From contig JAJJXM010000037.1 of NCBI GenBank assembly GCA_024516155.1, positions 372,001-436,000 of the forward strand: 64,000 nucleotides of DNA, in the 5' to 3' direction. Position 1 is the first letter of the stretch. The number at the start of each line of letters is the position of its first letter. The DNA comes from Pyronema omphalodes. Taxonomy: Eukaryota > Ascomycota > Pezizomycetes > Pezizales > Pyronemataceae. The position numbers and the translations under genes are program-made. The notes beneath the pieces were generated by a model, which saw only the letters and a list, made by a program, of their open reading frames with translations, had not been told where the DNA came from and ran no database searches. Below are positions 24,467 to 34,202 of the stretch, piece by piece.

Positions 24467-24702
24467 GTCTAAGGACGGGTGCTACAAACGTAATAATAAG
24501 AAGAAATAACAATCCATCATAACAGAAAACAAGAACAATACCATAGAAAAAGAAAATACCCAATTATCCATAAAAGAAGAAGTAAAAACCCATAAGAAGA
24601 ACAACCCAAATAGAAAACAACACAATTCAATCATCATCATAATCAGCAATCAGCAGCCATGCTTCAATCACAACACACACTTATTCATTCACACCAAATT
24701 CA

Positions 24703-26532
24703 TTAATCATTATTACCATTCAGCGTTTCCATCCCTAAAAGTTTCACGGCCAACGCGTGTGTTGGTCCAGGGAGCGGTTTAGTGAGGATATCTGCGACAT
24801 TTTCTTTGGACGCAACGTATTCGAACGATACCGTTCCCTTTCTAGCTTCGTCGATCGAGTGGTGAAACTTCACATCGATGTGTTTTGTTTTCGCCTTGAT
24901 GACACCGGTCTGGAGGAGGCGAAGTGCTCCCATGTTGTCGCAACGGACCGAGGTCGGCACTTTGTTATCCCAGGCTTCGGTGTCGTCCATCAATAGGCGG
25001 AACCAGATCGCTTCACGGGTCGCATTGCTGCATGCAATGTACTCGGCTTCAAGAGTGGAGAGGGCGATGACGGACTGCTTTTTTGAGCTCCAGTGGATCG
25101 GCCCGTCCGCTCCTGGCGCAAGGACTACGCACCCCCCGACGCTTTTCCGATCGGCTGTACTGCCGGCCCAGTCGCTGTCGGAGAAGAGTCGCAAACAGTC
25201 CTGCGGTATGTCGTGGTTACGCTTGTAGATAATCGACAAATATTTCGTACCTTTCGAGTATCGGATGACCCTTTTGGCAGCGGTCATGTGCATTGCTAGA
25301 GGCGACTGATTGTATCGGCTGAGGGCAGTCACGGCGAAGGCGATGTCAGGACGAGTTCCGATTGCTGCGTACATCAGTGATCCGACCATTGATAGATACA
25401 GGCGTTTTTGCTGTTCATCAGTGGTCTTGTCTTCGCAGTCAGTATTCTCAAGATCAACATGAATGTCCATCGGGGAAGAGGTGGGTGCGGCCTCAAGAAG
25501 ACCGTATCTGGCAATCACCCCCTCAATGTAATGCTTCTGCGAGATGGCAATGCTTCCGTCAGGCAAGTATTCGAGTTCGAGGCCGAGAAAACGAGTCGCT
25601 TTTCTGAGATCTGTCATTTTGAAGCGAGCACTGAGGGCCTTCTTGATGTTGTCGCCCATCCTCTGTTTCGTGAGATTGAAGATCAAGATATCGTCGACAT
25701 ATAAGAGCAGAAATGCGTCCTTCATGAGGTAGAGGTTGGAGTCGGCGTGTGCCTGTCGGAAACCTTGCTTCATGAGGAAGTCATTAATCTGGGCCCACCA
25801 TAATCGGGGTGCCTGTTTTAGGCCGTACAGGGCTTTCAGCAGGCGGACCGTCGATGTTTTTGATAGACGTTTATCGAGCCATTCGATGCCAGGAGGCATG
25901 GACATGAAGGTCCTGTCGTTGTCAATGGCTGGGTTGAGGAAGGCCGTGACAACATCCATTTGGTCGACTGACCACCCCCTGGTTGCAGATAAGCTTAGCA
26001 GGTAACGTAGAGTACTTAGCTTGGAGACAGGTGCATATGTCTCATCATAATCAATTCCCGGAACTTGTTCATAACCCTTTATAACCAGTCGGGCCTTGAA
26101 CTTTGTGCTGCCGTCAATGTTGCGTTTGGTTTTGTAAATCCATCGACACTTCAAGGGCTTGCATCCAAAGGGAACAGTGATGCCGCTGTAGGATGTTTGA
26201 TTGTCGAATGCATCAGGCGATGACACTGGTCGGAGAGGTTCTGCATTGTCATTTGATTTGAAGGCCTGGAAGGTTTCGTTTATCAGTAAGGAGTTCCATT
26301 CTTCTTGCATCGCAGTTCTCCAGTTGTCCCGGTCAGCGCTCTTCATTGCTGCGGTGTAAGAGGTCGGGTCGCCGTCAAGTAGATCAGGACCTATGGCCTC
26401 GTCGGGATCGTCTATAGTTGCTTTGGCGAGAAAGGCCGAGGCCAGGGCGTTGTCAACATCAATGTCTTCGTAGCGGGACTTGTTTAGTTTGTTGGCCTTC
26501 AGTCGCTCGTCGCGTAGGGACAGTGAATTCAT
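24703..26532 (-). CDS. Copia reverse transcriptase and RNase H
   Basis: An open 609-codon frame holding the C-terminal half of copia pol. The RT domain (about residues 100-340) has F-K-A-R-L-V-I-K-G-Y, Q-M-D-V-V-T-A-F-L-N, A-L-Y-G-L-K-Q-A-P-R and the catalytic Y-V-D-D near residue 280. RNase H (about 440-590) has F-S-D-S-D-W-A-G, A-L-S-T-L-E-A-E-Y and the K-H-I-D-[VI]-K-F-H segment. Its 5' continuation is separated by the nested gypsy element. The ATG at the frame start is not the natural start; pol was translated from upstream. It is well preserved compared with the integrase part of the same element. Confidence 0.9.
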   Translation of the reverse strand: MNSLSLRDERLKANKLNKSRYEDIDVDNALASAFLAKATIDDPDEAIGPDLLDGDPTSYTAAMKSADRDNWRTAMQEEWNSLLINETFQAFKSNDNAEPLRPVSSPDAFDNQTSYSGITVPFGCKPLKCRWIYKTKRNIDGSTKFKARLVIKGYEQVPGIDYDETYAPVSKLSTLRYLLSLSATRGWSVDQMDVVTAFLNPAIDNDRTFMSMPPGIEWLDKRLSKTSTVRLLKALYGLKQAPRLWWAQINDFLMKQGFRQAHADSNLYLMKDAFLLLYVDDILIFNLTKQRMGDNIKKALSARFKMTDLRKATRFLGLELEYLPDGSIAISQKHYIEGVIARYGLLEAAPTSSPMDIHVDLENTDCEDKTTDEQQKRLYLSMVGSLMYAAIGTRPDIAFAVTALSRYNQSPLAMHMTAAKRVIRYSKGTKYLSIIYKRNHDIPQDCLRLFSDSDWAGSTADRKSVGGCVVLAPGADGPIHWSSKKQSVIALSTLEAEYIACSNATREAIWFRLLMDDTEAWDNKVPTSVRCDNMGALRLLQTGVIKAKTKHIDVKFHHSIDEARKGTVSFEYVASKENVADILTKPLPGPTHALAVKLLGMETLNGNND

Positions 26533-26638
26533 GTCATTAGAAGCATCTGAGAATTAGGATGTTAGTTCAAAGAAGTGAATATCTGAGCAGTAGAGAAAGA
26601 AATTTGAGAAACAAGGGAAAGCAGTAGACAGGGATTCC

Positions 26639-26660
26639 GTGGCAGAATCTCGTGAGGAGG
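26639..26660. repeat. Left flanking duplication of the gypsy insert
   Basis: These 22 nt abutting the left gypsy LTR recur at 35566-35587 abutting the right LTR, with a single mismatch in the last base. Ty3/gypsy integration normally duplicates about 5 bp, so the length is unusual. Confidence 0.85.
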
Positions 26661-28019
26661 TGTGAACCTGGGTATTGAGGCTTTCAATACAGAGGTTTGT
26701 CCGATCAGTTAATGCTTCGTTCGCAAGATTGATAACTAATAGATTTTCCCAAGAGCTAGGAAGTTCAACTAATCGATCACAGGCCGAATAAACTTAAGGG
26801 TCTCGTCCTGAGGTATTTGGTGTAGAATAGTAATGTCGTAACAAGAGATCAAGTTGCTGATGCTGGAGGAGACGGTGGGAAGACTTGGGGTCTTTTATAG
26901 ACCTTCGTCTACAAGTTCGCCCAGACTTCTCAAGGGAACCAACTTCCAAACTAAGCTTAGGAGATAAGACGTGAGTCAATCTTGTGACAAATCTGTCGAT
27001 GGCTCGCACCATGCTGCATGCGCAATTATATTAATTGCTCACTTGCATGATGACCTTCGTGTCAGATCAATCCTTGACATTCCTCGCCGTGCTACCACAC
27101 CTTCCAATCAGGTATTGGGGTTAAGCGCCTAGTAGAGGGTTACTCCACTTGAGCGCATAATGCAGTGACTCCTCTGATAATGACATGTGAGTCATATATC
27201 TCATGAGTCGTCTTGATCATAGATCTCCCTAGAGAATCTCGATTGCGAGTGAAGGAATCTGACATCATAAGGCAGACTATGCCTTACCGGAGCGCACTGC
27301 CCCGTCACATTCCTGTGTGATGTCATAACCGCCTCACCTGCGCGCACTTGCGCGCAGCCACACCCTGGTGTGTACGCAAACGCCGTCTTATCTTGCAGTT
27401 GGTAGTCAATGGCCTAAGGTCGCGTCATATCAGTTCCATCCAACAGTTTCCCTGAGTGGTGTTCCTTGCTGCAGGACGTCGTCTCATGCAAACGCAATCT
27501 TGACCCTTGTCCTGAGCTCCACTCCTGTTGGCTGACTAGACTCTGCCTAGTTCCCTGGCCGACTATCCGCCTAACTCAGACTTCGGATGATCCCATTCGT
27601 CTGCCTTGCATCCTCATGAGAATTCCCTTCTCTTGCAAGCCCTCTGGTAGCCGTGCTTGGTGGAACACAACCTCAAGTATAAGGAGGTGTCCCTTCGCCG
27701 TCGTCTTCTGTCTCCATCAGCGTCGTCTGTAGTTTTCTCATGGGTAAGTCGACACCCATGAGGTAAGTTGTTACTCGTTCCCATCCATCTTTGATCCTCC
27801 CAAACTGACAGTGAATAACAGGTAGCGACGCCTCGGGCCGGGATCCTCGTGAGGTCCTTTCGGAAAGTCACGAATCACGTGACGTGGCTAGCTGGAGCTC
27901 CTCAGGGGGTTCCGGCCCGGGATACTAACCTTATTATTCATTCTCCTGTCGAGTTTGCCATGTTCTCTAAACGTTATACATGTTACCTATTCTATACTCA
28001 CACATTATAGGGTGTGACA
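26661..28019 (-). repeat. Gypsy 3' LTR
   Basis: 1359 nt, TGTGAACC...GTGTGACA on the plus strand. By hand alignment with 34203-35565 the first 800 or so bases are identical and about 11 differences (4 single-base indels, 7 substitutions) fall from 27490 onward. Confidence 0.93.
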
Positions 28020-28031
28020 CCACCTCCCCCC
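28020..28031 (-). other. Gypsy polypurine tract
   Basis: Minus strand GGGGGGAGGTGG directly abuts the 3' LTR, the expected plus-strand primer position. Confidence 0.75.
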
Positions 28032-28190
28032 TGTTCAAGCTTCGTCCCGAAGCAAGTAGTTCATCATTCTGTGATCGCACCTCGCCGCAGCCAAGTGATT
28101 AAGTGATCATATATGGATGTAGTCCTCCAGCCCCTACATCCTACTACCAACTCGACCTAATGAAAACCTCGTGGGGAAAAACATTAAGCC

Positions 28191-31100
28191 TTAATCCTTG
28201 AGTCGGTAGTCCCTCGGAGAATCAGGGTACTTGAGATGAAAATCTCGTAACTTCTCCTGACCTCCTACTGAAAAGTTGTCGAATGGTTCTGCCGTCCAGT
28301 CCTTTTTATTAGGCCAACCTAGCCATTTAACAAGGTATAAGATTCGATTGCCAGATTTGTAGCTGCTCATTATTTCATCGATATCATATTCCTCGCTTCC
28401 CTCAACGTCGTCTGCTTCCCGTAAAATTTTGTTTGTATCGGGTGGAGCCCGAGTTCCTGCTCTAAAGGGCTCAAGTAAGGAGGTATGAAAGACGTTGTGT
28501 ATCTTCCATTTTCGTGGGAGCGTAAGTCGTACCGCTGTTGGGGAGATGACCTTTTCGACTTGGAAGGGACCATGTAGTTTATGGTCTAACTTCCTTGATG
28601 GGCGTCTTGTTCGTATGTTGCGTCCATCTAACATAACCAAGTCTCCTACTTGGTATTCTGGTGCCTCCTGTCGTTTCTGGTCTGCATAATGTTTCATTCT
28701 TTCTTGTGTTTTTTGAAGGGCTAACTTGGCTCCTTCATGAATCGTATGCATCCAGTGGGCGTAGGCTTTGCTGGCTGGGTTGCGCACAGCAGTTGCCGAA
28801 GGGTTGCTCGTATTTGGGTAGAACCCATAGTTAGCGTAAAAGGGTGACAGTCCAGTTGCGCTTGTGACTGAGTTATTGTATGCGAACTCAGCCATAGGTA
28901 AGAGATCAGCCCAGTCGTCCATTTCGTGGTTAACAAAAGAGCGGAGGTAAGCTTCAATTGTTTGGTTGAGCCGTTCCGTTTGTCCATCTGTTTGTGGGTG
29001 GAAGGCTGTTGACATTCTTGGTTTTATTCCTAACGTTCCAAGAAATGCTTTCCAGGTGGTGCTTGTGAACCTGGAGTCTCTGTCCGACACTATGTCCTTG
29101 GGTAAGCCGTGCAACTTCCAAATTTCCTTTGCGAAAATCCTGACAAGGTCTGCAGTTGTCTTGCCATCTTTCTGTAGGGGAATGAAGTGCGCCATTTTAG
29201 TAAATCGATCAACTATAACCCATAGTTGATCACACCCATTTGATTCTGGTAGGTCGGTGATGAAATCCATAGCAATAGACTGCCATGGGGCATATGTTAA
29301 TTCCAAAGGTTGCAACATCCCATACTTAAGGTGCCTAGCCGTCTTGTCCTTCTGACATTCCAAACAGCTTTGAATATATTCAATTATTTGTTCATCCATC
29401 TTCGGCCACCAAAAGTTTCTTCTTATTAATTCAATGGTCTTATCCTGACCAAAGTGTCCTGCAATTTTCGAGTTGTGCTCCGATTCCAGGACCATGTTGA
29501 CTAAATCCTTTGGCACCCATAACTTCTCTTTCCGATAGATTATGCCATCTTCTACCGTTAGTGGATCCTTTATTTTGTTTGCTGCTTTTTTATAATTTTC
29601 GTCCAGTTCTCCAGCTTCTTTAACCATCTTCAAAAATTCGCCAGACCATTTAACAGAAGGAATAGAATTGAGCCGTGCTGAAGAAACCATGAATGAAGTT
29701 CCTTCTCCTCCACTGCTAATTGCTGAAATCGATGCAAAATGTTCTTTGTGAAGGATAGTCGTAATCGGCTGATCCTCACCTCCCCCCTTTTCAGGGCGGA
29801 ACTCCGGACGCCTTGACAATGCATCTGGCTTCCCATTCTTACTTCCAGGTCTGTAAAAAATCTTAAAGTCAATACCAGCAAGTTCTTGAGCCCACCTTGC
29901 TTGGCGACGATTGAGTACTTTTGTTGTGGTGAAGTACTCCAAATTTTGATGGTCGCTGAATACCTGAACTGTGTGCATTGCTCCCTCCAAGTATCTTCTC
30001 CATATTTTAAACGAATCCACAATAGCTAAAAGCTCTTTATCATGGATTTCGTAGTTGATTTCTGCCGGAGTAAATTTCCTGGAGTGAAAAGCAATAGGGT
30101 GCAGCTTTCCGTCCTCTCCTTTCTGAGAAAGGACTGCGCCTAAGGCAAAGTCAGAAGCATCAGTTTCAACAATGCAAACCTTTTTAGGATCAAAATGACC
30201 CAATATTGGTGCCTTCGTAAACCTCTGCTTCAACTCATCGAATGCCAATTCCATGGCAACAGTCCATTCCCACTTCTTTGGATCGCCCTTGGTAGATTCA
30301 GTAAGAGGACGACAAATTCTTGAAAAGTCCTTTATGAATCGGCGATAGAAGTTTGCAAATCCAAGAAAGCCTTGTGTCTCTTTCAAGGATCTAGGAGGTT
30401 CCCAAACCAGGACGGTTTCCACTTTATCCTTTGCCATCTCAATTCCCTTTTCGCTTATAATATACCCCAAAAATTCCACTTTGTTTGTCCCCCAAACACA
30501 TTTTTCCGGAGATATTACCAGCCCATTTTCTTCCAGTCTCTTTAGGACTTCCTTAACCAATTTATCATGTTCCTCCTCTGTTTCCGCATAAATAAGAACA
30601 TCATCAATATAAGCAATCACCCCCTGGTCCAACATATCTCTAAAGATATGATTCATCATATCTTGGAATGTGGCCGGCGCATTGCTTAATCCAAAGGGCA
30701 TAACCAAAAACTCATAAAGCCCATATCTGCATCTGAAGGCTGTTTTCCATTCATCGCCTTCTTTAATCCTTATCAAATGATATCCGTTCTTCAAGTCCAT
30801 TTTCGTGAAGTACTTAGCTCCTCTTACTCTGTCCTGTAATTCCGACATAAGAGGGAGGGGGTAGCGATTTGCTATAGTTATTTTATTGATCCCCCTATAA
30901 TCCACACAAAGCCTTAAACCTCGCCCATGGGGTTTTGGCACAAAGAGAATTGGTGCTGCGGCAGGAGATTTTGATGGTCTAATCTTTCCTGTCCTTAGCA
31001 TTTCCTTTAACCATTCTCTCAATGTTTCCAGCTCCACTTCATTAAGCGCATAGACTGGTCCCCAAGGAGGAGTTTCCCCTTCCTTCAAGTCTATGGCGTG

Positions 31101-31790
31101 GTCGTAGGGTTTGTGTTCAGGAAGCCTGTCTGCTGCTTCCTTTGTCATGATGTTAATCCACTTACGGAATTTCTCAGGGACTTGTTGAAGTGCCTCTGAT
31201 AATTCCTCCTTAGTGGCAACAGCTGAGATATGGCCTATAACTGAGGCCTCAGGGTGGTCGAGTACTCGGTGGTCGACCTTGAGAGAAAATGTACTGGCCT
31301 GAGCCTTAGTACAGTTTTCAGCGCAACGTGGTGTTGTGAAGGAGATGTTATTGCTGTCTCCCCACATGTTGCAAGGTTGATGTTTTGCCATCCACCAGTA
31401 AGGTAAGATGACGTCGCAGTCGCTGTCAAGAGGGGCGACTTCGAAGGATTCTGCTGCGAAGTGCTGTTTGTGCTGTAGCATGAAGGGTACCGTAAAGAAT
31501 TCTCCAGCTCCAGCAACTACCTCATTATTGAAGTTGCGTATTTGAAGAGGCTGGTCTCTCTTCACAGTAGGAATTTTGTAAGTTTGGACAAAACCTTTGT
31601 CCAGTAAAGCTGAGGTGGAGCCTGTATCAAGTAGGACTCGCACCGTCCGAAATTTGTTCTTTGACCAGTTCAACACCATGTTGATTATTGGCCTTTTCCC
31701 GTGATAAGGTGGAACCAAGGCTTCCTTTGTTATTCCCTTGGAAGAGGTTCCTTTGTCGGTTCGTTGATTTTTTGTCTTGATCGACCCCAA
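28191..31790 (-). CDS. Gypsy pol: PR-RT-RH-IN-chromodomain
   Basis: About 1199 codons. Aspartic protease L-L-D-T-G-S-T near residue 53. RT with V-D-Y-R-G-I-N, F-T-K-M-D-L-K-N-G-Y and catalytic Y-I-D-D near 393. RNase H with E-T-D-A-S-D-F near 540. Integrase with an H-H-C-C zinc site (H-N-S-K-I-A-G-H...C-L-E-C, about 773-813) and a D-D-E core (M-D-F-I-T-D-L, V-S-D-R-D-S-R-F, D-G-Q-T-E-R). A C-terminal chromodomain (about 1130-1185: Y-L-V-K-W-L-G-W-P) probably directs integration to marked chromatin. The first codon listed is TTG; the frame is open without a stop to the gag terminator, and no ATG precedes about residue 38, so pol is most likely made as a gag-pol fusion by a -1 shift at 31888-31892. 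No inactivating change seen. Confidence 0.95.
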   Translation of the reverse strand: MGSIKTKNQRTDKGTSSKGITKEALVPPYHGKRPIINMVLNWSKNKFRTVRVLLDTGSTSALLDKGFVQTYKIPTVKRDQPLQIRNFNNEVVAGAGEFFTVPFMLQHKQHFAAESFEVAPLDSDCDVILPYWWMAKHQPCNMWGDSNNISFTTPRCAENCTKAQASTFSLKVDHRVLDHPEASVIGHISAVATKEELSEALQQVPEKFRKWINIMTKEAADRLPEHKPYDHAIDLKEGETPPWGPVYALNEVELETLREWLKEMLRTGKIRPSKSPAAAPILFVPKPHGRGLRLCVDYRGINKITIANRYPLPLMSELQDRVRGAKYFTKMDLKNGYHLIRIKEGDEWKTAFRCRYGLYEFLVMPFGLSNAPATFQDMMNHIFRDMLDQGVIAYIDDVLIYAETEEEHDKLVKEVLKRLEENGLVISPEKCVWGTNKVEFLGYIISEKGIEMAKDKVETVLVWEPPRSLKETQGFLGFANFYRRFIKDFSRICRPLTESTKGDPKKWEWTVAMELAFDELKQRFTKAPILGHFDPKKVCIVETDASDFALGAVLSQKGEDGKLHPIAFHSRKFTPAEINYEIHDKELLAIVDSFKIWRRYLEGAMHTVQVFSDHQNLEYFTTTKVLNRRQARWAQELAGIDFKIFYRPGSKNGKPDALSRRPEFRPEKGGGEDQPITTILHKEHFASISAISSGGEGTSFMVSSARLNSIPSVKWSGEFLKMVKEAGELDENYKKAANKIKDPLTVEDGIIYRKEKLWVPKDLVNMVLESEHNSKIAGHFGQDKTIELIRRNFWWPKMDEQIIEYIQSCLECQKDKTARHLKYGMLQPLELTYAPWQSIAMDFITDLPESNGCDQLWVIVDRFTKMAHFIPLQKDGKTTADLVRIFAKEIWKLHGLPKDIVSDRDSRFTSTTWKAFLGTLGIKPRMSTAFHPQTDGQTERLNQTIEAYLRSFVNHEMDDWADLLPMAEFAYNNSVTSATGLSPFYANYGFYPNTSNPSATAVRNPASKAYAHWMHTIHEGAKLALQKTQERMKHYADQKRQEAPEYQVGDLVMLDGRNIRTRRPSRKLDHKLHGPFQVEKVISPTAVRLTLPRKWKIHNVFHTSLLEPFRAGTRAPPDTNKILREADDVEGSEEYDIDEIMSSYKSGNRILYLVKWLGWPNKKDWTAEPFDNFSVGGQEKLRDFHLKYPDSPRDYRLKD

Positions 31791-31885
31791 GTTGTCTGTT
31801 GATTTTCTTTTTGTTCCACAACATATAATATTTCCTGCGTCAGATATACATTCCTCCTCCTCAGGTGACGCAACCCTAGAGGATC

Positions 31886-31893
31886 TTAAAAAT
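31886..31893 (-). promoter_or_regulatory. Candidate -1 frameshift site at gag/pol junction
   Basis: The minus strand reads GAT-TTT-TAA in gag frame. A single-base backward slip of the Phe codon within the T5 run reads TTT-TTA in the pol frame, which is then open for about 33 codons to the listed pol start and onward through all pol domains. It is not a perfect X-XXY-YYZ heptamer (one T short), so slippage at the stop codon is inferred. Confidence 0.6.
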
Positions 31894-34075
31894 CCGACTC
31901 CTCATCATTCTGCTCAATCTCCCAAATCCTGGGTTGAGCATCTTCCATGATTTCATCCTCATCCTGCCGCACTGCTGCGGTCTTTGTCTTCTTGTTTTCT
32001 TTGGGCTTCTCCTGCCCTTTATTTCCATCATCATCATCGTCTCTCTTCCTCTTGCCCGAGGAAGCAACCTTTCCTTCTCCAGAGAGCTCTGTTCCTCCAA
32101 CTGTCTTTTTAGCGTAACAATCAAACATTTTGTGCCCAGATCGTCCGCATCTCCAACAGTCAGCCTTATCCTTCTTATGTTTGTCGATTTCGCTCTGAGG
32201 AACATTGTTCAGAGCCTCTCTTCCCGATGCAAAAATGGACTTCTTGTCCTTCTTTCCAGTGAAACCTTTTTTCTCCTTCTTGTCCTTGAATTTATCTTTG
32301 TGCTGCACCTCCTTAGGGCGCACAGTCTCTTTATGTTTTCCCTTGTCCTTATGACGGTCCTCCCGTACTTCCAAAGACTTCTTTTTGTGACCCTTCAATT
32401 CTTCATCCAAATTTTCAACAACGTGAGCAGCTTCTTTGACTGCATCAATCATTGCTTCGTCGTCAGTTGGGATCCCCCCAAACCTTTGATATACCATCTT
32501 TTTAATGGCCGGTGTCATGGCCTCCCAAATTACGTTCCTGTACATCGGACCGATTGCTCCAACACGCATATTCAGGTCCTCCAATTTGGTAATATAATCA
32601 TCAATATCTCCATCATACTGGAGCTCTGTAATCCTTTTAACATCCTTCTGGGCCTCCCGCTTATCCTCAAATCTTGTTTCAATTGAACTTGAGAAAGCTA
32701 CCCATGTATCCTTCAGTCCTTGCCTCTGGATAGATTTCCGCCTTTCCTGGTGCCAACTTAACGCCTTGTGCGTAAGTAAGCTTCCAACCCATTTAACCTG
32801 ATCGTCCTCATCCGGAAAGGCCTTGGCGTATGTTGCGATGTAATCTTGAACAGACATCCACCAAGCCCTAAACAAATTTTTATCCTTTCCAGAAAAATAT
32901 TGAGGAGCCTTCATTTCTGGCATCTTGGGTCTCCTCGGCTCATTGACTCCAGATTGCTGTAATTTATTAACAAGTGATTCTAAGAATGCCTCTGTTGCAT
33001 TCTTTGTTTCCGGGTTCTTTTGTTTTGCCTTTTCCTTGCGTTCCTGGCGCTTTCTCTCCAAGGCTTTCCTGATGTATTCATCATCTGAATCTTCGTCGTC
33101 AGAAGGGTCAGATGGTGGTGGTGGAGGTGGTGGGAGTCCTCCTCCTGGTGGCTTGCTTCCTCTACCACCGTTTCTGCCGCCATTTTGAACAGATCCATCT
33201 ACTGATGGAGGCAACGGGATTTCGGGTGCTCTGCCAAGAGAGGGAGGTCTGGGAGTCATCTCCTCATGCATAGCCTCGGTTAGAGACTTAGCATCGAAAT
33301 GCTCCTTCCTCTGGATCTTTGACATAACAAGGTCAATAACCTTGTTTACCAGCTCCAATTTCTCTTCCTCCCTTTGTTCATAATAGTCCAGTAAGCGCTG
33401 CTGATGCATCTCTTCAGCCTTAGACAGAGCTGCGATTCGTCTATCCCTTTGCTCATCGTCCTGCTTCCTAATGGCGTCCTGTGTATTTTTCTCAACTGCC
33501 CATTCCTCAATTTCTTTATTAATTTCGAGTTGCCTCTGGGTGAAGGCCTCCAGGATAGCATTCGTTGTTTGAATGCCGTGATTGAGCCTTTCAGCAGCCG
33601 CTTGGTTGGCTGCTTCTTTAGCCTTTGTGTCTGTGGCAAGATTGCCAATTGTCCTCCAAACTTGGCCGGCAAAGTCGTTGCTGGCCTGAACGAGTCGCGT
33701 CACGGTTTGTAGGTTGATCTCCTGGTCCAGGTCCCCTTTCTTTGCCAAGGTATCATAGGCCTTTTGCATACCCTGGGCCATTTCCTGATACAACCCTTTC
33801 ATCCGCTGTAACTCTTCATTCATAGCAGCCCCAGATCCGACTGCCTCAACCAACCTCTTGATATCCTCCTCATTGGCGTTCATTCTTTCCATCATCAGAA
33901 TGACCCAGTCAGGGACTTCTCCCAGATGGAGGGTAGTTCCATGGTGGACTCTAGGAGTTCCAACCGAAGTAACTTCCTCCCAAGAGCGAGGGCGGGTGAT
34001 GCTGACAGTATCGCCCATTGGAGCATCAAGTCCATCGTCGTGACGGGAAGTGCCGGTGATTCTTCGAGCGGCCAT
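31886..34075 (-). CDS. Gypsy gag polyprotein
   Basis: Begins at ATG 34075-34073 and runs 729 codons to TAA at 31888-31886. Residues about 45-255 are charged and helix-forming, probably coiled coil. About 290-335 are Pro/Gly-rich. About 395-560 form the capsid-like retrotransposon gag domain (P-Q-Y-F-S-G-K-D...F-R-A-W-W, later T-R-F-E-D-K-R-E-A). A basic stretch follows, then one CCHC zinc knuckle C-W-R-C-G-R-S-G-H-K-M-F-D-C at about 640-655 for RNA binding, then an acidic tail. At over 700 residues it is longer than many Ty3 gag proteins because of the N-terminal coiled coil. The stop codon overlaps a T5 run that could promote frameshifting into pol. Confidence 0.92.
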   Translation of the reverse strand: MAARRITGTSRHDDGLDAPMGDTVSITRPRSWEEVTSVGTPRVHHGTTLHLGEVPDWVILMMERMNANEEDIKRLVEAVGSGAAMNEELQRMKGLYQEMAQGMQKAYDTLAKKGDLDQEINLQTVTRLVQASNDFAGQVWRTIGNLATDTKAKEAANQAAAERLNHGIQTTNAILEAFTQRQLEINKEIEEWAVEKNTQDAIRKQDDEQRDRRIAALSKAEEMHQQRLLDYYEQREEEKLELVNKVIDLVMSKIQRKEHFDAKSLTEAMHEEMTPRPPSLGRAPEIPLPPSVDGSVQNGGRNGGRGSKPPGGGLPPPPPPPSDPSDDEDSDDEYIRKALERKRQERKEKAKQKNPETKNATEAFLESLVNKLQQSGVNEPRRPKMPEMKAPQYFSGKDKNLFRAWWMSVQDYIATYAKAFPDEDDQVKWVGSLLTHKALSWHQERRKSIQRQGLKDTWVAFSSSIETRFEDKREAQKDVKRITELQYDGDIDDYITKLEDLNMRVGAIGPMYRNVIWEAMTPAIKKMVYQRFGGIPTDDEAMIDAVKEAAHVVENLDEELKGHKKKSLEVREDRHKDKGKHKETVRPKEVQHKDKFKDKKEKKGFTGKKDKKSIFASGREALNNVPQSEIDKHKKDKADCWRCGRSGHKMFDCYAKKTVGGTELSGEGKVASSGKRKRDDDDDGNKGQEKPKENKKTKTAAVRQDEDEIMEDAQPRIWEIEQNDEESDF

Positions 34076-34188
34076 TGTTGGTTGAATGTTTTTGTTTGTA
34101 GTTTTTTGTAGGAGGATCTTTTGGTGTCGTCTTGCCCTAGAAGAGGGTCTTCCGTATACGTGTCGAAAAGTAAACTTAGTAGCTTGAG

Positions 34189-34200
34189 CCTTAAGTTTAT
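34189..34200 (-). other. Gypsy self-priming primer-binding site
   Basis: On the minus strand, two bases after the 5' LTR, the sequence is ATAAACTTAAGG. The same 12 bases occur on the plus strand within both LTRs (26788-26799 and 34330-34341), so the LTR transcript contains the exact complement. No tRNA-like TGG start is present. Tf1/sushi elements prime reverse transcription with the 5' end of their own RNA in this way. Confidence 0.7.
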
Positions 34201-34202
34201 AG

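Noticed and set aside
26794..27012. 72-codon frame present in both gypsy LTRs
   Set aside because: Identical in both LTRs because the LTRs are duplicates; it has no recognisable domain and lies in non-coding LTR sequence.
31934..32686. 250-codon plus-strand frame opposite gypsy gag
   Set aside because: It is the antisense shadow of the gag coding region and is rich in Phe/Leu/Ser as expected for the complement of a Lys/Glu-rich gene.
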